Part shown: one piece after another, positions 5,848 to 12,253 of the stretch
Layout: every line of letters begins with the position of its first letter
Numbering within the stretch: position 1 is the first letter of the stretch
From: a bacterium BMS3Bbin02
GTDB lineage: Bacteria; Actinomycetota; Acidimicrobiia; Spongiisociales; UBA5794
NCBI GenBank assembly: GCA_002898115.1
Contig: BDTL01000158.1
Location: forward strand, 1 to 16,215
DNA length: 16,215 nt
Direction of reading: 5' to 3'
Position numbers and translations under genes: made by a program
The notes under the pieces: model-generated
Database searches by the model: none
Seen by the model: only the letters and a program-made list of their open reading frames with translations
Told to the model about the DNA's origin: nothing

Positions 5848-6720
5848 CTACTTCTTTCTGCGCTTCTTGGAGCGCTTCTTGCTCGCATGTGGCGATGGAC
5901 CCGAGCGCTCATGTGGTTGAGCTTCATCTGGGTTCGCTGCCTTGGAATTCGAGGCCTTCTCGGCGTCGCGGGGATCTCCATCGATACGAAGAATCGCCGC
6001 TTGTTGACCGATGCGGAAGGTGCTGGACACGGCCCAATAGATACCGAGACCGGCAGGGAAGCTGAAGGAGAACACACCCATCAACAGCGGCAGAACCTTC
6101 ATAGCAGTCTGCATACCCTGTGGTTGGCTCGCCTGCTGTTGCTTCTGAGCATCGGTTCGAGTCCGTGTTGTCTGCCACTGTTGGTAATAACTTGTAAAGA
6201 GGATGATGAGCATGAGACCGAGATATGGCAGAAACTGGACGATGGTGGTCTGTAGCGCCTCGCTCGGAGTGGTAAGAAGATCCATTCCGAAAAACTGTGT
6301 GTTGCCTGCGACGAGCGCTTCACCGAGCTTCGACGCCGGCCGAATAATGTCATCGGGGTTAAGGGTTCCGTCAAGCACTTCCACACGCAGCACGCGGAAA
6401 AGCGCAAACCAAACGGGAGCCTGGAGTATCAGCGGAAGACAGCCCGCAGCCGGGTTGACACCCTTCTCCTGGTAGAGCGCCATCAGCTCCTTGTTGAGTT
6501 CCTCACGATTCCCTTTGTGCTCCTTCTGGAGTTTCTTGACCATCGGCTGGATTTCCTGCATGGCCTTCATCGAGCGAGTCTGCTTCAACGTCATCGGGAA
6601 GAGCAACAGGCTCACGACCAATGTCAACAGGATGATGGAAATTCCATAACTTGGAACTATGGAGAAGAAGAACTCTAGAGCCTTCCCCATGGGTGGTGCG
6701 AGTATGGTGAACGGGTTCAC
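5848..6720 (-). CDS. yidC: Membrane protein insertase YidC (Oxa1 family)
   Basis: This 290-aa inner-membrane insertase helps nascent membrane proteins into the lipid bilayer, alone or with SecYEG. It shows a first transmembrane segment at about residues 22-42 and a charged cytoplasmic helical hairpin (KQTRSMKAMQEIQPMVKKLQ). The conserved NPAAGCLPLILQAPVWFALF (89-108) follows, with further segments near 160-180 and 207-240 including FPAGLGIYWAVSS. The tail is highly basic (KKRSKKRRKK), as in ribosome-binding YidC forms. The residue where the groove arginine normally sits (R five residues before the LFP proline) is S37. The GTG start has AAGGA 10 bases upstream and follows the yidD stop by 3 bases. 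The long E. coli-type periplasmic P1 domain is absent. Confidence 0.95.
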   Translation of the reverse strand: MNPFTILAPPMGKALEFFFSIVPSYGISIILLTLVVSLLLFPMTLKQTRSMKAMQEIQPMVKKLQKEHKGNREELNKELMALYQEKGVNPAAGCLPLILQAPVWFALFRVLRVEVLDGTLNPDDIIRPASKLGEALVAGNTQFFGMDLLTTPSEALQTTIVQFLPYLGLMLIILFTSYYQQWQTTRTRTDAQKQQQASQPQGMQTAMKVLPLLMGVFSFSFPAGLGIYWAVSSTFRIGQQAAILRIDGDPRDAEKASNSKAANPDEAQPHERSGPSPHASKKRSKKRRKK

Positions 6721-6723
6721 TGA

Positions 6724-7032
6724 TCAGATTTCCTTCGGGGTTCCTACGGCTTGTATACCTGAGTCGTCGCGTCGTTGTTGTCCGAGAGTTGGTACCGGAT
6801 CCACACCGCCTTCATGGAATGGATGACAACGTCCGACTCGACGAACTCCCAACCACAGCCCACGCCAAAACCCATAAAGCTCAAGTGCCTCGATGGTGTA
6901 GGACGAGCACGTCGGGTAGTAGCGACAATTCTTTCCTAGAAATGGTGATACCCGGCGTCTATAGACACCGATGACGCGCATGAGCACCCGTGTTCCACGT
7001 CCCGGAACAGGGTATGTGCGTCGTTCGTTCAC
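6724..7032 (-). CDS. yidD: Membrane protein insertion efficiency factor YidD
   Basis: This is a 102-aa DUF37/YidD protein, a small membrane-associated factor that helps YidC-dependent insertion. The family block is complete: YRRRVSPFLGKNCRYYPTCSSYTIEAL, then RCHPFHEGGVDPVP with its cysteines. The GTG start overlaps the rnpA stop in a 4-base GTGA, with AGGAGG 4 bases upstream. An internal ATG at 6981 is possible but has no ribosome binding site. The last 20 or so residues after DPVP are variable. It sits between rnpA and yidC, as in most bacteria. Confidence 0.95.
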   Translation of the reverse strand: MNERRTYPVPGRGTRVLMRVIGVYRRRVSPFLGKNCRYYPTCSSYTIEALELYGFWRGLWLGVRRVGRCHPFHEGGVDPVPTLGQQRRDDSGIQAVGTPKEI

Positions 7033-7403
7033 CGTTCCTCCTCGTTCCGGTCCCGGGAAACCCCGGTTCCGGTATACAACCAGTCGACGAGTTGCTCGAA
7101 CTCGACCGTGAGCACGGCAGCGCCGGCAATCACGATATAGCTCGTGTCTTCTCGTAGCGGAATCTGAGCAATTGCGGCGCGGATGCGTCGCTTCACTCTA
7201 TTCCGCGCGACTGCGTTCCCCACCCGACGTCCGGCCACAATGCCAACCAGTGGTCGGCCTGGAGACCCTGCTCCATGGATAACGGTGATACCTTCGGCTC
7301 TCTGCCTGCGACCTGTTCGAAATACATGCCGGAAGGCTGTCCGGCCACGTAACGAAAGATGTGGTCGAGTGCTAGGCAGTGAGTCGGCTGCGGCCTTTGC
7401 CAC
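7029..7403 (-). CDS. rnpA: Ribonuclease P protein component
   Basis: RnpA is the basic protein subunit that helps the RNase P ribozyme bind pre-tRNA. This 124-aa protein shows AFRHVFRTGRR and the hallmark RNR region GRRVGNAVARNRVKRRIRAAI at about residues 58-78. The GTG at 7403 lies inside rpmH, so the genes overlap by 32 bases. No ATG, GTG or TTG exists in frame between the rpmH stop and the conserved core; a CTG at about 7379 would be the only way to avoid overlap. No clear SD precedes the GTG, so translation is probably coupled to rpmH. The C-terminus (GVSRDRNEEER) overlaps yidD by 4 bases. Confidence 0.93.
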   Translation of the reverse strand: MAKAAADSLPSTRPHLSLRGRTAFRHVFRTGRRQRAEGITVIHGAGSPGRPLVGIVAGRRVGNAVARNRVKRRIRAAIAQIPLREDTSYIVIAGAAVLTVEFEQLVDWLYTGTGVSRDRNEEER

Positions 7404-7506
7404 GGCGCCGCTTGATTAGTGCACGGCCGGAACGGTCACGCATACGGGAACGGAACCCGTGCTTACGCTTCCGACGGCGCACATTTGGCTGATATGTACG
7501 TTTCAT
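7372..7506 (-). CDS. rpmH: 50S ribosomal protein L34
   Basis: This 44-aa ribosomal protein is too short for most ORF cut-offs but is unmistakable. It starts MKRTYQPNVRRRKRKHGFRS, continues RMRDRSGRALIKRRRGKGRS and ends RLTA. L34 is a late-assembling large-subunit protein embedded in 23S rRNA. The ATG at 7506 has a modest GGAAG upstream. It is the first gene of the leftward rpmH-rnpA-yidD-yidC-jag operon and diverges from dnaA, as in most bacteria. A TTGACA-type promoter lies about 80 bases upstream. Confidence 0.98.
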   Translation of the reverse strand: MKRTYQPNVRRRKRKHGFRSRMRDRSGRALIKRRRGKGRSRLTA

Positions 7507-7586
7507 GAAAGGACTTCCGGAAAAGGGAATCGCGGTCAAGGAATCTGCTGGTAGACGTGTGTCAGTCAGCCGACTCCTCGGCGAGT

Positions 7587-7615
7587 AGGTTACGGACGAC
7601 CGCCCATAGTGTCAA
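7587..7615 (-). promoter_or_regulatory. rpmH: Putative promoter of the rpmH-rnpA-yidD-yidC-jag operon
   Basis: On the minus strand a perfect -35 TTGACA (7615-7610) is followed by a 17-base spacer and a -10 TAACCT (7592-7587), which keeps the key T1, A2 and T6. The start would be near 7580, giving a leader of about 74 bases. That leader opens with a 5-bp GCCGA/TCGGC hairpin with a GGAG loop (7569-7582). Confidence 0.6.
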
Positions 7616-7823
7616 AGACACTCCGCCGCGAATCGAGCGATTTTCACAAGAGCGCGAAAACCTGAAAGCAACCGCGAAACTTTACTTTGTCCCAAAACGG
7701 GCCCCTTCGGCACATATACGGCATATCGAGAAAGGTCAGATGGCGCGAAACACCTTATTGCATACGGGTTTTCTTGAATCCGACACTGTTGCCGATTTCC
7801 GAATAACGACGAATTTGGCGTTC

Positions 7824-7853
7824 TTGATACGCGGGGAGTGCAGCCCATATACT
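7824..7853 (+). promoter_or_regulatory. dnaA: Putative dnaA promoter
   Basis: TTGATA (7824-7829), an 18-base spacer and TATACT (7848-7853) form a near-consensus housekeeping sigma promoter reading toward dnaA. The start near 7860 gives a leader of about 155 bases to the GTG at 8016. That leader contains the hairpin at 7903-7918 and the two DnaA boxes, a layout that suits autoregulation by DnaA. Confidence 0.6.
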
Positions 7854-7936
7854 CGCCGCGATAGAAGCGGTCCCCTCCGCATGACTTCCGAACACGTTGG
7901 TTCGAGGCATGAGCCTCGCCGGGGGGAACGCGTGTG

Positions 7937-7968
7937 TTTTCCACACCTGTGTATAGAGATGTGGACAA
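7937..7968. promoter_or_regulatory. Inverted pair of DnaA boxes in the dnaA leader
   Basis: TTTTCCACA at 7937-7945 (+, one mismatch to the consensus) faces a perfect actinobacterial box TTGTCCACA at 7960-7968 (-). The bases between include a weaker TGTGTATAG. They lie downstream of the dnaA promoter and 48 bases before the dnaA start codon. Confidence 0.75.
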
Positions 7969-8015
7969 CATCGACAACGAAAATCGACAATTCGTCAAGG
8001 GAGAAACCAGCACAC

Positions 8016-9419
8016 GTGGAGACAAAACAGTCCACCTCCCGATGGGATGCTTTTCAACACCAGGTCGCCCTTTCGATCCCGGACGCTGCCTGCCAAACCT
8101 GGATCATTCCTCTCGACGTCGCCGTCGAAGGCAATGACCTCCATCTCATAGCCCCAACTGAGTTCCATGCTCACTGGGTGCGCGATCGATACCTCGACGT
8201 ATTATCGGCAGCGGCGGCTTCGACCTACGACACGACCCGCGTGATTGTCAAGGTAGCCCCGGACACGGCCACTCCTCCACCTCCCGTGGGAGCCCTACGT
8301 CCTGAGTTGATACCGAGTACACCACCATCGGCTTCGGAAAGCGCGGTTACGGCCAGATCGTCGCCGGCGACCCACACACCTGGCCAGCAACATGCTTACC
8401 GTCTGATCACCAAATACAACTTCGACAACTTCGTCGTGGGTCAGTCAAACCGGTTTGCGCACGCTGCCGCTATGGCGGTCGCTGAGCAACCGGGAAAGCA
8501 GTACAACCCTCTGTTCATCTACGGACCTGCCGGTCTTGGCAAGACCCACCTTCTGCACGCAGTCGGTCATCATCGCAAGGAGCTCGATCCAACAGCGGTG
8601 ATCCGCTACATCACCTCGGAACAGTTCTTCAACGAGTTCATCAATGGAATTCGCCGCAAACGAATGGACGAATTCAAGGCACGCTATCGGACAACTGACA
8701 TTCTGTTGCTTGATGACGTGCAGTTCTTTGAGGGCAAAGAGCAGATCCTTGAGGAGTTCTTTCACACGTTCAACACGCTGTACGAAGCGGGCAAGCAGAT
8801 GGTGATCAGTTCGGATCGCCATCCAAAGAGCCTTGCTTCGCTCGAGGCCCGGTTGCGATCCCGGTTCGAGTGGGGTCTGCTCACAGACATCCAGCCACCG
8901 GACGTTGAGACACGTCTTGCGATTCTTAGAAAGAATGCCGAATACGCTCCGACATCGGTGCCAACGGAGGTCCTCGGGTTCATTGCAGAAAATGTTCTTG
9001 ATAACATTCGGGAGCTTGAAGGAGCTCTTACCCGTGTGGCGGCATTCGCCGCCCTGACAGACGAGCGCGTAACCCTCGACATGGCAAAAGAGGTTCTCAG
9101 CGATCTTGCACCGCAGTATTCCAACCGTACCCTGACGGCTGACTCGATCATCGAGCTTGTGTGCAACTACTTTGGTTTCACGGTACTTGAGATGATTGGT
9201 CCATCTCGCAAGCAGCCATTGGCGCTCTCTCGACAGATCGCGATGTATCTATGTCGTGAGTTGACCGATCTCTCTCTTCCTAAGATTGGTACGGCTTTCG
9301 GAGGTCGCGATCACACCACCGTATTGCACGCTGTCGACAAGGTTAAAGGTCTCATTGTGAGTGATAAGTCGGTGTTCGATGAAATCACAACGTTGTCCCA
9401 GAAGCTGAGGAAAAGGTAG
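8016..9419 (+). CDS. dnaA: Chromosomal replication initiator DnaA
   Basis: DnaA-ATP binds DnaA boxes, melts oriC and recruits the helicase. This form has 467 aa. Domain I begins at SRWDAFQHQV with TWIIPL, and domain II is a short Pro/Thr/Ser-rich linker. Domain III has Walker A GPAGLGKT (170-177), Walker B LLLDDVQ (D233, D234) and the arginine-finger stretch RLRSRFEWGL. Domain IV ends with the DNA-reading signature GRDHTTVLHA (from G430). I chose GTG 8016: AAGGGAG lies 12 bases upstream and domain I starts a few residues later. ATG 7959 is possible (486 aa) but it lies on a DnaA box and has only TAGAG before it. The frame back to 7557 crosses the promoter and is not coding. Confidence 0.97.
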   Translation: METKQSTSRWDAFQHQVALSIPDAACQTWIIPLDVAVEGNDLHLIAPTEFHAHWVRDRYLDVLSAAAASTYDTTRVIVKVAPDTATPPPPVGALRPELIPSTPPSASESAVTARSSPATHTPGQQHAYRLITKYNFDNFVVGQSNRFAHAAAMAVAEQPGKQYNPLFIYGPAGLGKTHLLHAVGHHRKELDPTAVIRYITSEQFFNEFINGIRRKRMDEFKARYRTTDILLLDDVQFFEGKEQILEEFFHTFNTLYEAGKQMVISSDRHPKSLASLEARLRSRFEWGLLTDIQPPDVETRLAILRKNAEYAPTSVPTEVLGFIAENVLDNIRELEGALTRVAAFAALTDERVTLDMAKEVLSDLAPQYSNRTLTADSIIELVCNYFGFTVLEMIGPSRKQPLALSRQIAMYLCRELTDLSLPKIGTAFGGRDHTTVLHAVDKVKGLIVSDKSVFDEITTLSQKLRKR

Positions 9420-9608
9420 ATGTTCTCCACAAGCACGCGAGTGCGAGCACCGCGACCAGTGGACAAATACGACTTCTCCACGGCACCATGTGTACAACAA
9501 AACCCTCAGGGAGCACGGGAAACGGGGACTTACCCACAATCCACAGGGCCTACTACTACCACTACTACTAACTTAAATAATTCATAAAGCAATAGCGGGT
9601 GAACAACT
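9420..9608. other. oriC: oriC, dnaA-dnaN intergenic segment with DnaA-box cluster
   Basis: This 189-bp gap carries several DnaA-box-like 9-mers: TTCTCCACA (9423, +), TTGTCCACT (9458, -), TTCTCCACG (9474, +), TTGTACACA (9489, -), TTACCCACA (9530, +) and CAATCCACA (9537, +). None is perfect, but most differ at one position. They lead into a GC block, a DnaA-trio run and an AT-rich stretch (about 9570-9594). The direction of transcription also diverges around this locus. I take it as the main unwinding segment of oriC. Confidence 0.85.
9550..9570 (+). promoter_or_regulatory. DnaA-trio element beside a GC cluster
   Basis: Seven in-phase triplets (CTA three times, CCA, CTA three times) follow the GGGCC block at 9546-9550 and the boxes at 9530-9545. 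On the complementary strand they read 3'-GAT-5', the DnaA-trio unit described in Bacillus subtilis as the place where DnaA assembles on single-stranded DNA. AT-rich sequence follows at once, as expected for the unwinding site. Confidence 0.8.
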
Positions 9609-10688
9609 GTGCGTATCAGAGCTGAAAGAGATGACCTTGCCGATGTGTTGGCGCGAGCAGCGCGAGCAGTAGGCAATCGGTCCCCACTGCCAATCCTTCA
9701 GGGTCTGTTGTGTGAGGTATCAGGTGACGAGCTTCGCGTAACCGGCACCGACACCGAGATAACGATTCGAACGACTCTCAAGGTAGAGGTTCTCGAAGAG
9801 GGTAAGACTGTCATTCCTGCGAAGTTGGCCGCAGATGCCGTCAAGCGCCTGCCTTCTGGTGCAGTCGCGATTACCGCAGCTGACAGTGAGGTCGAGATCA
9901 CCGGGAACGGACCGAGATTTCGACTTCGCGAGATGAATGTCGAGGATTTCCCGACACTGCCGGTCGGTGAGGGTGGAGAGGGATTCTCGATTGACTCGAA
10001 GGTATTCATCAAGGCCCTCTCACAGGTCGGCGTCGCGGCTTCAACCGATGAAGCACGTCCCACGCTGACGGGCGTTCTCTTCGAGAAGACCGATGACGGT
10101 CTCCGTTTGGTGGCCACCGATTCATATCGTCTGGCGGTGTGTGATCTGCCTGGTGTGGATGGACCGGCAACCGCCCTTGTTCCGTATCGAGCCCTGCGCG
10201 AACTGGGACGATCGATTGCGGATGACATCATGCAAGTAGTAATCACGGACCGAGATGCGACATTCACCTCCGAGCGCGGTTCGTTGACCGTGCGGATAAT
10301 CGAAGCAACGTTCCCCAATTATCGACAGCTCCTTCCCGACAGCTATCCGTCGCGTCTCGTTGTTGATCGAGTGAGCCTCGTGGATGCGGTGAGTCGTGCG
10401 TCGTTGGTAGCCGAAGATCACATTCCGATCCGGTTCCACCTTCGCAGTGGGGGAGCCGAGCTTTCGGTCACCCGACAGGAGGTGGGTGAGGAGACCGAGC
10501 AAATCGCCGGTGACTACAGCGGTGAGGAAATGACAATTGCCTTCAATACCCGCTACCTCACAGACGGAGTTCAAGCGATTACCACGGACAAGGTTGTGTT
10601 GGACACATCAGATCCGCTCAAACCCGGCCTCATGCACGGTGAGGGCGAGGAGAACTTCCGTTACCTGCTGATGCCAGTCCGTTTGTAA
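9609..10688 (+). CDS. dnaN: DNA polymerase III beta sliding clamp
   Basis: This 359-aa clamp forms a ring dimer on DNA and tethers the replicative polymerase and repair factors. Three structurally similar domains are evident. The sequence opens MRIRAERDDLADVLARAARAV (typical domain I), contains ATDSYRLAVC and FPNYRQLLP in the middle, and ends YLLMPVRL, the usual clamp terminus. The GTG start has only a weak GGGTG upstream. The length is slightly short of the common 365-380. It is followed by recF after 12 bases, with no gnd gene between, unlike Mycobacterium. Confidence 0.97.
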   Translation: MRIRAERDDLADVLARAARAVGNRSPLPILQGLLCEVSGDELRVTGTDTEITIRTTLKVEVLEEGKTVIPAKLAADAVKRLPSGAVAITAADSEVEITGNGPRFRLREMNVEDFPTLPVGEGGEGFSIDSKVFIKALSQVGVAASTDEARPTLTGVLFEKTDDGLRLVATDSYRLAVCDLPGVDGPATALVPYRALRELGRSIADDIMQVVITDRDATFTSERGSLTVRIIEATFPNYRQLLPDSYPSRLVVDRVSLVDAVSRASLVAEDHIPIRFHLRSGGAELSVTRQEVGEETEQIAGDYSGEEMTIAFNTRYLTDGVQAITTDKVVLDTSDPLKPGLMHGEGEENFRYLLMPVRL

Positions 10689-10700
10689 GTCGGTTGCTCC

Positions 10701-11798
10701 ATGCATCTTGCGTGGCTTCACCTTTCCGGGTTTCGCAACTACACATCACTTGAGATGACCCCGGACGTCGGCATCAATATTCTCATTGGTCCGAACGGCT
10801 CCGGGAAGACCAACGTTCTTGAAGCAATCGCGTACGGGTCGAAACTGCAGTCCTTTCGAAATAGTCCCGATGAAGCACTCATCGGATCCGACGCTGAGGC
10901 TGCAGTTGTTCGTCTCGGTGTCGTAAAGGCGGCGGGGGAGGGACGCATCGAAATCGAAGTGCCGCGAGTTGGTCGGCGGCGCGTGTTGTTCAATGGCAAA
11001 CGTCCCGCACGGTCGTCAGTTCTCGCAACAGAATTCCCCGTGGTTGCTTTCCTGCCTGATGACCTCGGAATCGTGAAAGGAGGTCCTGCGGGACGCCGCG
11101 ATCTTATCGACGATCTTGCAGGCCAACTGACTCCCACCACGGCGGCCGACATCGATCAGTTCAAGAAGATTCTGCGCCAGCGCAACGCCCTCCTGAAACA
11201 GTCCGGCAGGTCGACAGATCTGATGACGCTTGAAGTTTGGGATGAGCGCCTTGCAACATTTGGAGCACGTGTGTTGTTGCATCGTTTAGGGCTGCTTACT
11301 TCGCTGGCGCCGGTATTTCGTGAGTCGTACGGAACGGTGTCTTCGGCGAATGCCGTCCTGGGGTGGAGGTACGACTCGTCCTGGGCCGCAGGGTGTACTC
11401 CCACCACGTCCCAGAGTGATGTGCAGGCTCTGTTGCGCGACGCGTTGTTTGATCGCCGGGATCGAGATATGGACATGAGAACGACAAGTGTTGGACCTCA
11501 CCGTGACGAGCCGACGTTTTTGTTGGACGACCGGACAACGAGGAACCAGGCAAGCCAGGGAGAACAGCGATCAGTGGCGTTGAGTTTGCGCCTGGCGGCG
11601 TATCATCTGTTGGAGGAACGCCACGGAAGGCCGCCGGTGCTGTTGCTCGATGACGTCTTTTCCGAACTGGATGTTGCACGCGCCGACGGGGTCATGGCGC
11701 TGATGCCGCGCGGACAGGTTTTTGTCTCAAGCGCACGCGAAGATGAAGTTCCTGTGGGAGGGCGGCGTTGGTCGGTTTCAGGAGGAACCGTCACATGA
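10701..11798 (+). CDS. recF: DNA replication and repair protein RecF
   Basis: RecF is an SMC-like ATPase that acts with RecO and RecR to load RecA at gaps and stalled forks. The 365-aa protein begins with the typical LHLSGFRNYTSLEM and has Walker A GPNGSGKT at 30-37. The ABC signature SQGEQRSVALSLRLA starts at S285, and Walker B LLLDDVFSELD has D317/D318. The length is normal. The ATG at 10701 follows the dnaN stop by 12 bases and lacks a clear SD, so expression is probably coupled to dnaN. Its TGA overlaps the dciA ATG in ATGA. Confidence 0.96.
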   Translation: MHLAWLHLSGFRNYTSLEMTPDVGINILIGPNGSGKTNVLEAIAYGSKLQSFRNSPDEALIGSDAEAAVVRLGVVKAAGEGRIEIEVPRVGRRRVLFNGKRPARSSVLATEFPVVAFLPDDLGIVKGGPAGRRDLIDDLAGQLTPTTAADIDQFKKILRQRNALLKQSGRSTDLMTLEVWDERLATFGARVLLHRLGLLTSLAPVFRESYGTVSSANAVLGWRYDSSWAAGCTPTTSQSDVQALLRDALFDRRDRDMDMRTTSVGPHRDEPTFLLDDRTTRNQASQGEQRSVALSLRLAAYHLLEERHGRPPVLLLDDVFSELDVARADGVMALMPRGQVFVSSAREDEVPVGGRRWSVSGGTVT

Positions 11799-12121
11799 GT
11801 ATGTACTTGCACGACAAGAATAAGAGAGACCTGACCAACGTGAGCGACGTGCTGGATGGTCTCATCGCCCGCATCGCGGGCACGACCGGAGGTGTGTTGT
11901 TGCATCTCAAAAAGGCATGGCCCGAGCTCGCTGGCCCGAGCTGGTCCGGCCGTTCGGATCCGGTCCGGATTGATGGTGATACGCTCGTTATTGAGGTCGA
12001 AAATGGTTCGGTCGCGTCGCTGTTGCGGTTCGAGTCACCGACCCTGTTGAGCGACCTGGAGAGCGCTCTCGGCTCGCTCCCGTTCACGAAAGTTCGTCTC
12101 CGTGTACGGCGCAGACAATAG
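11795..12121 (+). CDS. dciA: DciA-like helicase operator (DUF721)
   Basis: This 108-aa protein belongs to DUF721/DciA, which interacts with the replicative helicase DnaB and helps it at the origin in bacteria lacking DnaC or DnaI. The core is recognisable: LKKAWPELAGPSW, then VRIDGDTLVIEVENGSVASLLRFESPTLLSDLESALG and a closing beta strand VRLRVRR. The ATG at 11795 overlaps the recF stop by 4 bases and has AGGAGG about 8 bases upstream; an earlier in-frame GTG at 11768 is less likely. It lies between recF and gyrB, where actinobacterial DciA (Rv0004 type) sits. It is shorter than the mycobacterial protein and lacks a long basic N-terminal extension. Confidence 0.88.
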   Translation: MSMYLHDKNKRDLTNVSDVLDGLIARIAGTTGGVLLHLKKAWPELAGPSWSGRSDPVRIDGDTLVIEVENGSVASLLRFESPTLLSDLESALGSLPFTKVRLRVRRRQ

Positions 12122-12190
12122 CTTCAAAATCAGCAATGTTTTCGGGCCCTTTTCGGTATCCAGAATGGCTGTATTGCCGGGGGTTTCGGC

Positions 12191-12196
12191 TATAAT
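12191..12196 (+). promoter_or_regulatory. gyrB: Putative gyrB-gyrA promoter (-10 TATAAT)
   Basis: A perfect TATAAT lies in the 132-bp dciA-gyrB gap. No good -35 is present at 17-18 bases (GCTGTA at about 12168), so it may depend on an activator or on the state of supercoiling, as gyrase promoters often do. Transcription would start near 12203, leaving a leader of about 50 bases. The sequence TTTCGGGCC occurs on both sides (12140-12148 and 12220-12228). Confidence 0.55.
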
Positions 12197-12253
12197 CAGA
12201 CCAGTGAGAGTTCACATCATTTCGGGCCGGTGAGTGCCCCTTCGAGGAGTCCT

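Larger units (their letters stand above)
7507..8015. other. 509-bp rpmH-dnaA divergent control region (part of oriC)
   Basis: No gene is supported here, although frames on both strands happen to stay open. It holds the leftward rpmH promoter, four CGCGAA motifs (7627, 7653, 7673, 7744), the rightward dnaA promoter, a 6-bp GC hairpin with a 4-base loop at 7903-7918, and an inverted pair of DnaA boxes at 7937-7968. This is the upstream half of a bipartite origin of the kind seen around dnaA in many Gram-positive bacteria. The rest shows no structure I can name. Confidence 0.75.

Noticed and set aside
7557..8015. An open frame in phase with dnaA that would add about 150 residues to DnaA
   Set aside because: It crosses the dnaA promoter and the DnaA boxes, has no DnaA-like sequence, and DnaA domain I begins properly just after GTG 8016.
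8009..8024. CACGTG near the dnaA start as a third parS
   Set aside because: Only the central six bases match; the flanking arms of parS are absent.
7612..8035. Minus-strand open frames of 99-137 aa opposite the dnaA leader
   Set aside because: No ribosome binding site, no recognisable domain, Cys- and Arg-rich out-of-frame composition, and they run through the promoter and DnaA boxes.
9393..9401. TTGTCCCAG as another DnaA box
   Set aside because: Three differences from TTGTCCACA and it is inside the dnaA coding end.
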